From: an uncultured Porphyromonadaceae bacterium
GTDB lineage: Bacteria > Bacteroidota > Bacteroidia > Bacteroidales > Muribaculaceae
Assembly: GCA_905202215.1 (NCBI GenBank)
Contig: CAJKRG010000051.1
Location: forward strand, 1-25,032
Direction of reading: 5' to 3'
DNA length: 25,032 nucleotides
Shown here: positions 7,927-15,733 of the stretch, in pieces
How the letters are laid out: every line of letters begins with the position of its first letter
Numbering within the stretch: the first letter of the stretch is position 1
Made by a program: the position numbers and the translations under genes
The notes under the pieces: generated by a model
What the model saw: the letters and a program-made list of their open reading frames with translations, nothing else
Told to the model about the DNA's origin: nothing
Database searches by the model: none

Positions 7927-9683
7927 TTCTTTTCAATCATTTCGGAGGTGAAACAAATGTCGGGAGAGAGCATTATGGTATCGACGGTCTTACCTGCCGG
8001 AGTCATCGGGAATACCATGTCTGTAGGATCTATGTCTACGTTGAGCAAGAAGGCTCTGTCGTCGGCAAGCATGGCCTTGATGGCTCCGGGAAGCTCGGTC
8101 CGCGAACGGACGTCGATCGAGGATATGCCGTAGGCCGAGGCAAGCATGTTGAAGTCGGGGTTGAGCAGGGGTGTCTGCGAGAAGCGCCGGTGGTAGAAGA
8201 GATTCTGCCACTGGCGTACATTGCCGAGAAAGTTGTTGTTCATTATCACTATCTTCACGCCTATGCCATATTCCATTATAGTTCCGAGTTCCTGCATGGT
8301 CATCTGGAAACCGCCGTCGCCGAGGAAACAGATTACGGTGCGGTCGGGACGCCCTATCTTTGCGCCTATCGCTGCAGGCAGACCGAATCCCATCGTTCCG
8401 AGACCTCCCGAACTTATAAAACTGCGGGGCGAGGTGAAACGGAAGTAGCGCGAAGCCATCATCTGGTTCTGGCCAACGTCGGTCACGGCGATCGCTTTGT
8501 GGCCTGTGGCCTCGCTGATGGCAGCCACGACTTCGCCCATAGTCATTGGGGCGTCCCCGCTGCGTCGGAGTTCGGCACCGAGTACCTCGCGGTCTTCTAT
8601 TTCGGCACATCGGTCGAACGATTCGAGCCATCCCTCTTCGTTGCTTCGAGGGCCAACGGCTTCAGCAAGTGCCTCGAGAGCTTCGCGCGCATCAGCGTGC
8701 ACCGCTACGGTACTTGCCACGACTTTGTCGAATTCCGACGGGTCGATGTCGATGTGTATTATACTGGCATCAGGGGCGTATCCGGAGGCCAGCCCGGTCA
8801 CACGGTCGTCGAAACGCATGCCCACACCTATGATCACGTCGGCGCGGTTGGTATTGAAATTCGGGCCGACATTGCCGTGCATGCCGAGCATGCCTTTGTA
8901 GAGAGGATGATCCGAGGGTATGGTGGAAAGGCCCAGAAGAGTATTTGCGACAGGCAGAGAGGCTTTTTCCACGAATCTGAGCAACGCATCTTCGGCGTTG
9001 GAGATGGCCACGCCCTGGCCGGCAAGCAGGAGCGGCCGTTTTGCGTCGCGGATTATGGCGGCCGCACGTTCGATCTGGCTTCGGTTGAGCACAGGCGACG
9101 GATCGTAGCTGCGGATAAAGTTTATTTTGCGGTAGGGACGGTCTACGATACCGATCTGGGCGTCGCGGGCTATATCGAGCACGACAGGCCCGGGACGACC
9201 GCTGCGGGCGATGAAAAACGCGCGTGCCACCGCCGCGTTTATGTCTTCGGCACGGCGTACCTGAAGACTCCATTTAGTGATAGGCTGAGTGATGCCTATC
9301 ACGTCTGTCTCCTGAAAGGCATCCGATCCGAGATACTGTGCTCCGACCTGGCCTGTAATGACTACAAGCGGTGTCGAGTCCATCATTGCGTCGCTGAGTC
9401 CGGTGACGACATTGGCCGCTCCGGGACCCGAGGTCACTATCACGACGCCGACCCGGCCTGTGGCGCGGGCAAAGCCCTGGGCGGCATGAATGGCTCCCTG
9501 CTCGTGGCGCACGAGAATATGATGCAGACGGTCGGTGAAGTCATACAGAGCGTCGTAGACGGGGAGGATCTGCCCTCCGGGATATCCGAAAACGGTATCG
9601 GTGTCTTCGGCTATGATGGCGCGTACGAGTGCCTCTGCGCCGCTTACGGGATTTTCGGGTGATATTTCCTGAAGTTCTTTCAT
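7923..9683 (-). CDS. ilvB: Acetolactate synthase large (catalytic) subunit
   Basis: 586 residues from ATG 9683. A TTG in frame at 9698 would overlap the ilvD stop, but the ATG 11 nt after that stop is preferred. It is a thiamine-diphosphate enzyme condensing pyruvate to acetolactate or with 2-oxobutyrate. Visible are the catalytic Glu in ILVRHEQGAIHAAQG (E61), the central FAD-binding-type domain (RSQIERAAAIIRDAKRPLLLAGQG), and the ThDP/Mg motif beginning GDGGFQMTMQEL and ending NNN about 28 residues later. The preceding SGGLGTMGFGLPAAIGAK is typical. The C terminus carries the FPMTPAGKTVD tail. The gene lies between ilvD and ilvN in the operon. Confidence 0.97.
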   Translation of the reverse strand: MKELQEISPENPVSGAEALVRAIIAEDTDTVFGYPGGQILPVYDALYDFTDRLHHILVRHEQGAIHAAQGFARATGRVGVVIVTSGPGAANVVTGLSDAMMDSTPLVVITGQVGAQYLGSDAFQETDVIGITQPITKWSLQVRRAEDINAAVARAFFIARSGRPGPVVLDIARDAQIGIVDRPYRKINFIRSYDPSPVLNRSQIERAAAIIRDAKRPLLLAGQGVAISNAEDALLRFVEKASLPVANTLLGLSTIPSDHPLYKGMLGMHGNVGPNFNTNRADVIIGVGMRFDDRVTGLASGYAPDASIIHIDIDPSEFDKVVASTVAVHADAREALEALAEAVGPRSNEEGWLESFDRCAEIEDREVLGAELRRSGDAPMTMGEVVAAISEATGHKAIAVTDVGQNQMMASRYFRFTSPRSFISSGGLGTMGFGLPAAIGAKIGRPDRTVICFLGDGGFQMTMQELGTIMEYGIGVKIVIMNNNFLGNVRQWQNLFYHRRFSQTPLLNPDFNMLASAYGISSIDVRSRTELPGAIKAMLADDRAFLLNVDIDPTDMVFPMTPAGKTVDTIMLSPDICFTSEMIEKK

Positions 9684-9694
9684 AAAAGGTGCGG

Positions 9695-11518
9695 TCAAAG
9701 TTTTACGCCTCCGGTATCGGCCGAACCTGCCGTAGAGGCAAATGCTTGCAGGGCACGGCTTACATTGCGCTTGCGCCCGCGGGCGGTATACGCTTCCGGA
9801 CCATGGCTTTCTTCGGCGGCACGGCGCACGGCGAGTTCTTCGTCGGTGATTTTAAGTTCTATCGAGCGTGCCGGTATGTCAATTTCTATGATATCGCCGT
9901 CCTGCACCAGAGCTATAGTGCCTCTGTTGGCAGCTTCGGGCGATATATGGCCGATCGACAGGCCCGATGTTCCGCCGGAGAAACGGCCGTCGGTGATAAG
10001 GGCGCAGGCTTTGTCGAGATGTTTGGACTTGAGATAGGATGTGGGGTAGAGCATTTCCTGCATGCCCGGACCGCCTTTGGGCCCTTCGAATGAGATGACA
10101 ACCACGTCGCCGGCTTTTACTGTGCCGTCGAGAATGCCGGCAACGGCATCTTCCTGGGAGCGGAAGACGCGGGCGCGGCCCGAAAAACGGTGTACGGCCG
10201 GATCTACGCCCGCTGTTTTGACCACGCAGCCGTCGGGAGCGAGATTACCGCGTAGCACGGCCAGCCCTCCGTCGGAAAGGTAGGCGTGGGCGGTATCGCG
10301 TATGCAGCCTGCGGCACGGTCGGTGTCGAGACTGTCGTACATCGATATCTGTGAGCCAAGTTCGGTCGTGCGTTTACGGCCTGGCGCGCTTTTCCAAAGT
10401 TCGTCGGCCGTATCGATGTAGTCTTTGCCTCCGATGGCGTAACGTTCAAGCATTTCAGCCACAGTGAGGCCATCGGCACGCAAGGGAGCGGTATCGATCA
10501 GACCGGCGTCGGCAAGCTGTTTCATGATCGAGGGGACGCCGCCGGCGCGGTTCACATTACTTATGTGATATTTAGAATTGGGTGCTACCTTGCACAATAT
10601 GGGTGTACGGCGCGACAGGGCATCGATATCGGCGAGCGAGAAGTCCGTACCCGCTTCGGCGGCTACCGCCAGGAGATGGAGCACGGTATTGGTAGAGCCG
10701 CCCATGGCGATATCCATTGTCATGGCGTTGAGCATGGCCGTTCGCGAGGCTATCGCACGGGGCAGCACCGCTTCGTTTCCTTTGCCGTAATACTCCTCGG
10801 TGAGCTCGACGATACGTCGGCCTGCGGCTTCGAACAGGGCCTTGCGGTTGACGTGCGTTGCCGGTACGGTTCCGTTGCCTGGCAGAGAGAGTCCCAGCGC
10901 CTCGGTGAGACAGTTCATGGAATTGGCCGTGAACATTCCCGAGCAGGAGCCGCATGTAGGGCAGGCTCCGCGCTCAAGGGCGGCGAGAGTCTCGTCGCTC
11001 ACCGAATCGTCGGCGGCACGCACCATCACATCGACGAGATCCACGTCCTCGCCGTCGACCGATCCCGGCTCCATGGGGCCTCCTGATACGAATATGGCGG
11101 GAATATTCAGTCGCATGGCCGCCATTAGCATACCCGGTGTCACTTTGTCGCAGTTCGATATACACACCATTGCGTCGGCGCAGTGTGCTTTTACCATATA
11201 TTCGACGGAGTTGGCTATCAGTTCACGCGACGGGAGAGAGTAGAGCATGCCTTCGTGGCCCATCGCTATGCCGTCGTCGATGGCTATGGTATTGAACTCG
11301 GCGGCGAAACAACCGGCAGCCTCGATGGCTTTTCTGACGATTTCGCCGGCACGGGCAAGATGCACATGGCCGGGTACGAACTGTGTGAATGAATTGACAA
11401 CCGCTATGACGGGGCGGCCGAACTGTTCTTCGGCCATGCCGTTTGCGCGCCAGAGCGCTCTCGCACCGGCCATTCGGCGGCCTTGTGTGCTTATGTTGCT
11501 TCGTAATGGAATCTTCAT
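9695..11518 (-). CDS. ilvD: Dihydroxy-acid dehydratase
   Basis: 607 residues from ATG 11518, chosen because it is the first ATG after the operon promoter; the longer open frame starts within the promoter region. It dehydrates dihydroxy-isovalerate and dihydroxy-methylvalerate to the keto acids, the third common step of valine and isoleucine synthesis, using an Fe-S cluster. Evidence is PVIAVVNSFTQFVPGHVHL, TIAIDDGIAMGHEGM (metal-binding D), ISNCDKVTPGM (C123 cluster ligand and K125) and GACPTCGSCSGMFTANSMNC, followed by the C-terminal DGRFSGGTSGLSIGHISPEA swivel domain. It is the first gene of ilvD-ilvB-ilvN-thioesterase-ilvC. Confidence 0.97.
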   Translation of the reverse strand: MKIPLRSNISTQGRRMAGARALWRANGMAEEQFGRPVIAVVNSFTQFVPGHVHLARAGEIVRKAIEAAGCFAAEFNTIAIDDGIAMGHEGMLYSLPSRELIANSVEYMVKAHCADAMVCISNCDKVTPGMLMAAMRLNIPAIFVSGGPMEPGSVDGEDVDLVDVMVRAADDSVSDETLAALERGACPTCGSCSGMFTANSMNCLTEALGLSLPGNGTVPATHVNRKALFEAAGRRIVELTEEYYGKGNEAVLPRAIASRTAMLNAMTMDIAMGGSTNTVLHLLAVAAEAGTDFSLADIDALSRRTPILCKVAPNSKYHISNVNRAGGVPSIMKQLADAGLIDTAPLRADGLTVAEMLERYAIGGKDYIDTADELWKSAPGRKRTTELGSQISMYDSLDTDRAAGCIRDTAHAYLSDGGLAVLRGNLAPDGCVVKTAGVDPAVHRFSGRARVFRSQEDAVAGILDGTVKAGDVVVISFEGPKGGPGMQEMLYPTSYLKSKHLDKACALITDGRFSGGTSGLSIGHISPEAANRGTIALVQDGDIIEIDIPARSIELKITDEELAVRRAAEESHGPEAYTARGRKRNVSRALQAFASTAGSADTGGVKL

Positions 11519-11572
11519 AGGAAACGATATTGCAAATCTGTTGCCGTTAGCTGTCCAGCCGTGGCTTCGCCG

Positions 11573-11604
11573 CAAAGATACGCCAAAAAAAACGTTTTGT
11601 CAAA
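11573..11604 (-). promoter_or_regulatory. Promoter of the ilv operon
   Basis: On the minus strand, TTTG (11604-11601) and TATCTTTG (11580-11573) are separated by exactly 20 nt, a perfect Bacteroidetes -33/-7 pair. The leader to the ilvD ATG at 11518 would be about 50 nt. I see no leader peptide rich in branched-chain residues, so classical attenuation is not supported here. Confidence 0.85.
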
Positions 11605-11648
11605 TTTGGCCTGCATGACTTTGCGACATCGATATTGTTGTTCCTGTT

Positions 11649-12986
11649 TTATAATGTCTGAAGCAGGCCGGAGAGGGCGATGACGGCGAGGCCTGCGATG
11701 TAGCCGACGAATGCGAGCCATGATATGCGTTTGAGGTACCACATGAATGGTATTTTCTCGATTCCCATTGCTACTACTCCGGCAGCCGAGCCTATGATGA
11801 GCATGGATCCTCCGACACCGGCGCTGAATGTAAGCAGTCGCCAGAAGAGACCGCCCTCCACAAATAAGGCGGCATAGGCGGGATCGGCAGCTGCGGCGAT
11901 TGTGGCTTCGGTTGCGACAGGGTACATGTCCATACAGGCGGCCACGAGAGGCACATTGTCTATGATGGACGAGAGAATGCCGATGATTATGTTGATGGCA
12001 TATACCTGGTGTACGGTTTCGTTGAGCCACGCGGCCAGTTCGCCCAGAATGCCGGCCTGCGATAAGGCCGCCACAGCCATGAGTATACCGAGGAAGAAGA
12101 GAATTGTGGACATGTCGATACGGCTCATGACCTGAGAAATGCGGCCGTCGATCTTGCCGTCGAGTTCATAATGACGCACTATAAGTTCTGTCGCCAGCCA
12201 AAGTCCTCCAAGCGACAGGAGTATGCCCATATATGGAGGAAGGTGGGTGAGGCTCTTGAAGACGGGCACGAAGAGCAGAGCGGTCACACCACCTATCAGA
12301 ATGGCGACAGACAGACCCCGGTGATGTTCTGACAGAACGTAGCCGACGCGGTGATCGGACTCGTTCAGTTCTTCGAGGGGCTGGCGACGTACCGTGAGCG
12401 AGGCAATCCATGTGGGGACAGCCACTGCTGCTATCGAGGGCAGGATAAGGTGTTCGATAAGGTCGGCGGACGACACATAGTTTTTCATCCACAGCATAAT
12501 GGTTGTGATGTCGCCGATAGGCGACCAAACACCTCCGGCATTTGCTGCTAAAACGATTACCGAGGCGAAGAGCCAGCGTTCTTTCTGATCGGAAAGCATG
12601 CGGCGCAACAGCATGACCATAATAATGGTTGTGGTCATGTTGTCGAGAATGGCAGACAGGAAAAAAGCGAATGCCGCCAGAATCCACATCAGCGACCGTT
12701 TGTTTTTCGCCTTTATAAGACGTACAATGATGTTGAATCCGCCGTAGCGGTCGATAAGCTCCACGATGGTCATGGCCCCTATCAGAAACACCACGATCTC
12801 GCATGTATCGCCGAGTGCGACCACCATATCGGACTGGAGATTCGGGTCATGGCCGAAAAGGGCATAGACAGCCCACAGGATGCCGCACAGGATAAGAGCG
12901 AATGTGGCTTTATTGATGTGGAGAACGTGTTCGGAGGCTATGCATAGATAGCCTAAGGCGAACAGCACGATCATTGCAGTAATCAT
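11649..12986 (-). CDS. nhaD: NhaD-type Na+/H+ antiporter
   Basis: 445 residues from ATG 12986, which lies after the promoter-like box; upstream in-frame starts precede it. The protein is almost entirely hydrophobic, with roughly 11-12 membrane helices. Two related half-repeats carry conserved acidic motifs: LSAILDNMTTTIIMVMLLRRM in the first half and LSSIIDNVPLVAACMDMYP in the second, each with an Asp-Asn in a helix, as in the ArsB/NhaD ion-transporter superfamily. GGVWSPIGDITTIMLW after the first repeat is characteristic of NhaD. The likely role is sodium export for protons at the inner membrane. It ends 130 nt before ilvD on the same strand and has its own promoter. Confidence 0.87.
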   Translation of the reverse strand: MITAMIVLFALGYLCIASEHVLHINKATFALILCGILWAVYALFGHDPNLQSDMVVALGDTCEIVVFLIGAMTIVELIDRYGGFNIIVRLIKAKNKRSLMWILAAFAFFLSAILDNMTTTIIMVMLLRRMLSDQKERWLFASVIVLAANAGGVWSPIGDITTIMLWMKNYVSSADLIEHLILPSIAAVAVPTWIASLTVRRQPLEELNESDHRVGYVLSEHHRGLSVAILIGGVTALLFVPVFKSLTHLPPYMGILLSLGGLWLATELIVRHYELDGKIDGRISQVMSRIDMSTILFFLGILMAVAALSQAGILGELAAWLNETVHQVYAINIIIGILSSIIDNVPLVAACMDMYPVATEATIAAAADPAYAALFVEGGLFWRLLTFSAGVGGSMLIIGSAAGVVAMGIEKIPFMWYLKRISWLAFVGYIAGLAVIALSGLLQTL

Positions 12987-13067
12987 GATTTTACCCGAAA
13001 GAAACGCTTTGATAGAACCGTATAAGAAACTTGCAGAGTTCCTGCCGCCGTGGCCGGAACTCCGCTG

Positions 13068-13075
13068 CAAAGATA
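13068..13075 (-). promoter_or_regulatory. -7 box upstream of nhaD
   Basis: TATCTTTG on the minus strand (13075-13068) fully matches TAnnTTTG. The -33 position holds CTTC instead of TTTG. The nhaD ATG lies about 80 nt downstream. Confidence 0.6.
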
Positions 13076-13191
13076 GCAAATTTTTTTACCTGACAGAAGA
13101 AAAAATTCCGATTTTTATTGTGATATAGACCGATGTTCCAACCGTTAAACGCCCTTTCCGTAAAATGGGATAGATTTTTAGCGATTTTGAT

Positions 13192-13199
13192 TAACTTTG
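13192..13199 (+). promoter_or_regulatory. -7 box upstream of surE
   Basis: TAACTTTG fully matches TAnnTTTG and lies 40 nt before the surE ATG. No TTTG is found 19-21 nt upstream. With the nhaD box it makes a divergent promoter pair in the 253-nt gap 12987-13239, which otherwise shows nothing recognisable. Confidence 0.6.
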
Positions 13200-13239
13200 T
13201 ACTCCGTTCGCTTGTTAACATAAAAACAAAGTCGCTTTT

Positions 13240-14022
13240 ATGGATAATACACGTCCTCTTATACTCATCACAAACGACGACAGTATCGAAGCCCCGGGAC
13301 TGCATACTCTTGTCGATATTGCAAAAGAATTCGGTGATATTTATGTCGTCGCTCCGACTAATCCCCATTCGGGGCAATCTGCTGCCATTACTGTCGGAGC
13401 GCCGCTCAGAATCAGGGAATTGTCAGGAGCACCTGACGGGGTGCGTCATTTTACTGTCGACGGTACACCTGTAGATTGTGTGAAACTCGCTCTTCATGCA
13501 ATAGTACCCCGTAAACCCGATTTTCTATTCTCAGGGATTAACCACGGGTCGAATTCCGGTAATTCCATAACCTATTCGGGAACAATGGGAGCGGTGCTTG
13601 AAGGATGTATGAACGGAATCCCTTCCGCAGGCTTCTCGCTTCTGCATCATTCTCTGAAAGCCGATTTTTCTCTTTCGCGTGAAGTGGTGCGCTCTCTTAT
13701 TGCAAAAATCATTGCGAAAGGATTGCCGGCCGAAGTATGTCTCAATATCAATATTCCCGCGAAAGTAGTGCCTGAAGGTGTGCGGGTATGCCGTGCGGCC
13801 CGCGGGCACTGGACTGAGGAGTACCGACGTTATCTTGACCCGCAGGGTTCGCCGTTCTATTGGCTTACCGGTCGTTTCGTCAATGTAGAGCCGGATGCTC
13901 CGGATACGGATGAATACTGGCTGGCGCGCCGCAATGTAAGTGTTGTGCCGGTGTCTCCGGATCAGAGTTGTGTAGCTCTAATCAAGCAATTAGGGGATAG
14001 ATTCAACTCATCAGAGTTCTAA
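13240..14022 (+). CDS. surE: 5'/3'-nucleotidase SurE
   Basis: 260 residues, the normal length. SurE is a metal-dependent phosphatase that dephosphorylates nucleoside 5'- and 3'-monophosphates in the cytoplasm and is linked to stationary-phase survival. The N terminus has the metal-binding ILITNDDSIEAPGLHTL, followed by VVAPTNPHSGQSAAIT, VDGTPVDCVKLAL and SGINHGSNSGNSITYSGTMGAVLEG, all diagnostic of SurE. It stands alone on the plus strand, divergent from nhaD. The next plus-strand gene is nearly 3 kb away. Confidence 0.96.
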   Translation: MDNTRPLILITNDDSIEAPGLHTLVDIAKEFGDIYVVAPTNPHSGQSAAITVGAPLRIRELSGAPDGVRHFTVDGTPVDCVKLALHAIVPRKPDFLFSGINHGSNSGNSITYSGTMGAVLEGCMNGIPSAGFSLLHHSLKADFSLSREVVRSLIAKIIAKGLPAEVCLNINIPAKVVPEGVRVCRAARGHWTEEYRRYLDPQGSPFYWLTGRFVNVEPDAPDTDEYWLARRNVSVVPVSPDQSCVALIKQLGDRFNSSEF

Positions 14023-14089
14023 AATACTGAAAATGTGTTAATGATTCGTAATTAGTGTTTAGAAGTGGCGGGCTTTCGTTTTTTTTCGT

Positions 14090-14097
14090 TTACTTTG
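14090..14097 (+). promoter_or_regulatory. Weak -7-like box in the surE downstream region
   Basis: TTACTTTG matches TAnnTTTG except at the second base and stands after a T-rich stretch. No -33 TTTG is seen at the right distance. There is no plus-strand gene after it before the terminator at 14234, so it is either chance or the start of a short non-coding transcript of about 165 nt. Confidence 0.25.
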
Positions 14098-14233
14098 CAG
14101 TACCGAAAGTCCGGTTGACCAAAAACATAGAATACCGAAAACACAAAGTATACTTTTCACCAAAAAATTGCACGCCGACGAGATTCGGCATGCCGCAATT
14201 ATCTATAAAACATCTTTACCTAAAAACAACCGA

Positions 14234-14268
14234 AAACAGACGCGCTCCGAAGACGGGTGCGTCTGTTT
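14234..14268. terminator. Bidirectional terminator between surE and the DUF4405-like gene
   Basis: AAACAGACGC (14234-14243) pairs perfectly with GCGTCTGTTT (14259-14268) around a 15-nt loop, with T-rich sequence after each arm on either strand. It lies 29 nt beyond the stop of the minus-strand membrane gene and about 210 nt beyond surE. The gap 14023-14296 also contains a weaker hairpin (GCCGA/TCGGC within 14173-14193) and no convincing gene. Confidence 0.75.
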
Positions 14269-14296
14269 CGTTTCGATATATTGCAGCATATAGATA

Positions 14297-14710
14297 TCAG
14301 GATGCCGGTTTCTTCCGCTTTTTACATGCAATATGAACAAATGACAGTAATATCAACAGCAGTCCGAAGCGATAGTGCCACAGGCCTACCGAAGAATCAG
14401 GGCCGTCGACCCATGCGATCAGTACAATGCCCGAAATGACTTCAATGAGAAAAACTGCAGAAAGGGCAAGTGTTATCCGGTTTTTGCGTCTGGTTCCTTG
14501 CGTGAAAATGCTCCGATACCACAATCGATATCGGGCGGTATGAAATAAGACAGCTACGAGCCATAGGAGTCCGGCCACGACATGGGCCATAGCCCAGTTG
14601 TGCCAGCTTTCATGGTCGGTTCCGTGGCTGGCAATATGCAGCCCTATTCCTGTGATGGCGGTAGCAATGAACGAGAGGGGCAAAAGTCGATTTGAATTGG
14701 TTTCCTTCAT
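14297..14710 (-). CDS. Four-helix membrane protein, DUF4405-like
   Basis: 137 residues with four predicted membrane helices (about 9-28, 39-58, 78-100, 109-128). Histidines cluster near or in the helices: LHIASHGTDHESWHNWAMAHV, LFHTARY, GLWHYRFG and LSFVHIACKK. This pattern resembles DUF4405 and other small cytochrome b-like proteins in which paired histidines hold heme, but no heme motif proves it. The C terminus is a lysine/arginine-rich cytoplasmic tail. It is a single gene with its own -7 box. A role in electron transfer is an inference; an uncharacterised membrane protein is the safe call. Confidence 0.7.
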   Translation of the reverse strand: MKETNSNRLLPLSFIATAITGIGLHIASHGTDHESWHNWAMAHVVAGLLWLVAVLFHTARYRLWYRSIFTQGTRRKNRITLALSAVFLIEVISGIVLIAWVDGPDSSVGLWHYRFGLLLILLSFVHIACKKRKKPAS

Positions 14711-14723
14711 CTTTTTTTGCCTG

Positions 14724-14731
14724 CAAAGTTA
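14724..14731 (-). promoter_or_regulatory. -7 box of the DUF4405-like gene
   Basis: TAACTTTG on the minus strand (14731-14724) fully matches TAnnTTTG and lies 13 nt before the ATG at 14710. The -33 position shows no TTTG. Confidence 0.55.
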
Positions 14732-14794
14732 TGGCTTCCGGACGAGATCAGAGATGGACTGAAAAGGGTTGTATGTGGACTATCCGAGGTTTAA

Positions 14795-14863
14795 GAGAGT
14801 GTTTGAATTAAACTTTATGAAATCTTTTCTAAATCTTAACATAAGTCAATTTCAAATACTCTC
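14795..14863. repeat. 69-bp imperfect inverted repeat, MITE-like or hairpin
   Basis: The ends GAGAGTGTTTGAATT (from 14795) and AATTTCAAATACTCTC (to 14863) are inverted copies with one mismatch and one bulge. Partial pairing continues inward (CTTTATGAAATC against AATCTTAACATAAG). TAA flanks both ends (14792-14794 and 14864-14866), as a 3-bp target duplication would. It lies in the gap between the AraC gene's stop and the DUF4405-like gene. It is AT-rich compared with its surroundings and codes for nothing. It could instead be a transcript-end hairpin for the regulator operon. Confidence 0.5.
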
Positions 14864-14884
14864 TAAGGGCGTATTTCATTAATA

Positions 14885-15733
14885 TCAGACACCCTCCAGG
14901 CGTCTGAATGCTGTCGGGCTAATGCCTGTGGTCTGTGCGAATAGGCGCGAGAAGTAGGCGTGATCGTCAATGCCAAGACTATCTGCGATTTCTTTCACTG
15001 TAAGGTCTGTATGGGCCAGAAGACGTTTGGCCCGCAGAATGGTTTCGTTTTTTATAAATGAAGTGGCACTCATGCCGGTGACACCTCTGACGATTTCGTT
15101 GAGATAGACTGTCGAGATATTCAGTAAAGAGGCGTAATGCGACGGTTTGCGGTTTACGGCGAGATGTTCGGCAATAAGGCTGCGGAATGTCAGAACGATT
15201 TCGATATGTCGTGGACTGTGACTGGTATTTTGCAGATTCAGATGTTGTATGGCTTCAGCTATGATGCTGACAAATGTTCCGGCAAGCCGTCTTACGGTTG
15301 TCTTTGTCTGTTGATCGGTTATGTTGTCGAGACGGATTTTCAGCATGGAGGCCAAATGCGCCAGTTCAGTCTGCTGCTGGAGGTCGATAGGGAATGATGA
15401 GGCAAATAATGCGAAATTGTCGAGTATATATTTTTCCGTATTGCCAATGAGACTGCCGTCGGTTATCAACAGCCAGCCGTCCGCATTCTCCGAACTGATG
15501 AAACGATGTACCTGCCAGGGCTGTATGAGAATGATGTCGCCTGCGCGAAAATGCCGTTCCTTGAAATCGATGAATCCACAGCCTGTTCCGCTTTCAATCA
15601 GTCCGAAAATATAATAATCGTCCTGGTGGGCATATGTTACGGGTACAGGTTTACCGGAAGGAGAAGATATACGGCGAAGTATTATACCGGATTCGAGATA
15701 TTCCGAAGATTTATGTTGAGGCAAGGTTGTCAT
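14885..15733 (-). CDS. AraC-family transcriptional regulator
   Basis: 282 residues. An N-terminal cupin-like sensing domain (residues about 35-80: HQDDYYIFGLIESGTGCGFIDF, FRAGDIILIQPWQVHRF) is followed by a linker and the C-terminal double helix-turn-helix of the AraC family (residues about 185-280: HYASLLNISTVYLNEIVRGVTG, FIKNETILRAKRLLAHTDLTVKEIADSLGIDDHAYFSRLFAQTTGISPTAFRR). Such proteins bind a small ligand through the cupin and activate nearby or distant promoters. The ATG overlaps the stop of the WYL gene (ATGA, 15733-15730), so the two regulators are made together. The ligand and targets are unknown; the divergent rtcB-prfH genes are natural candidates. Confidence 0.93.
   Translation of the reverse strand: MTTLPQHKSSEYLESGIILRRISSPSGKPVPVTYAHQDDYYIFGLIESGTGCGFIDFKERHFRAGDIILIQPWQVHRFISSENADGWLLITDGSLIGNTEKYILDNFALFASSFPIDLQQQTELAHLASMLKIRLDNITDQQTKTTVRRLAGTFVSIIAEAIQHLNLQNTSHSPRHIEIVLTFRSLIAEHLAVNRKPSHYASLLNISTVYLNEIVRGVTGMSATSFIKNETILRAKRLLAHTDLTVKEIADSLGIDDHAYFSRLFAQTTGISPTAFRRLEGV

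Noticed and set aside
7911..9662. 583-codon open frame on the plus strand
   Set aside because: It lies wholly antisense to ilvB, whose protein is conserved from end to end. The antisense frame is Cys/His/Tyr-rich and resembles no protein; it is a product of codon bias on the opposite strand.
11519..11648. Leader-peptide attenuator before ilvD
   Set aside because: No short reading frame rich in Ile, Leu or Val and no terminator/antiterminator pair is visible; the leader after the promoter is only about 50 nt.
14055..14336. 93-codon plus-strand frame after surE
   Set aside because: It runs through a strong terminator into the antisense of the membrane gene, has no recognisable domain, and has an unusual composition.
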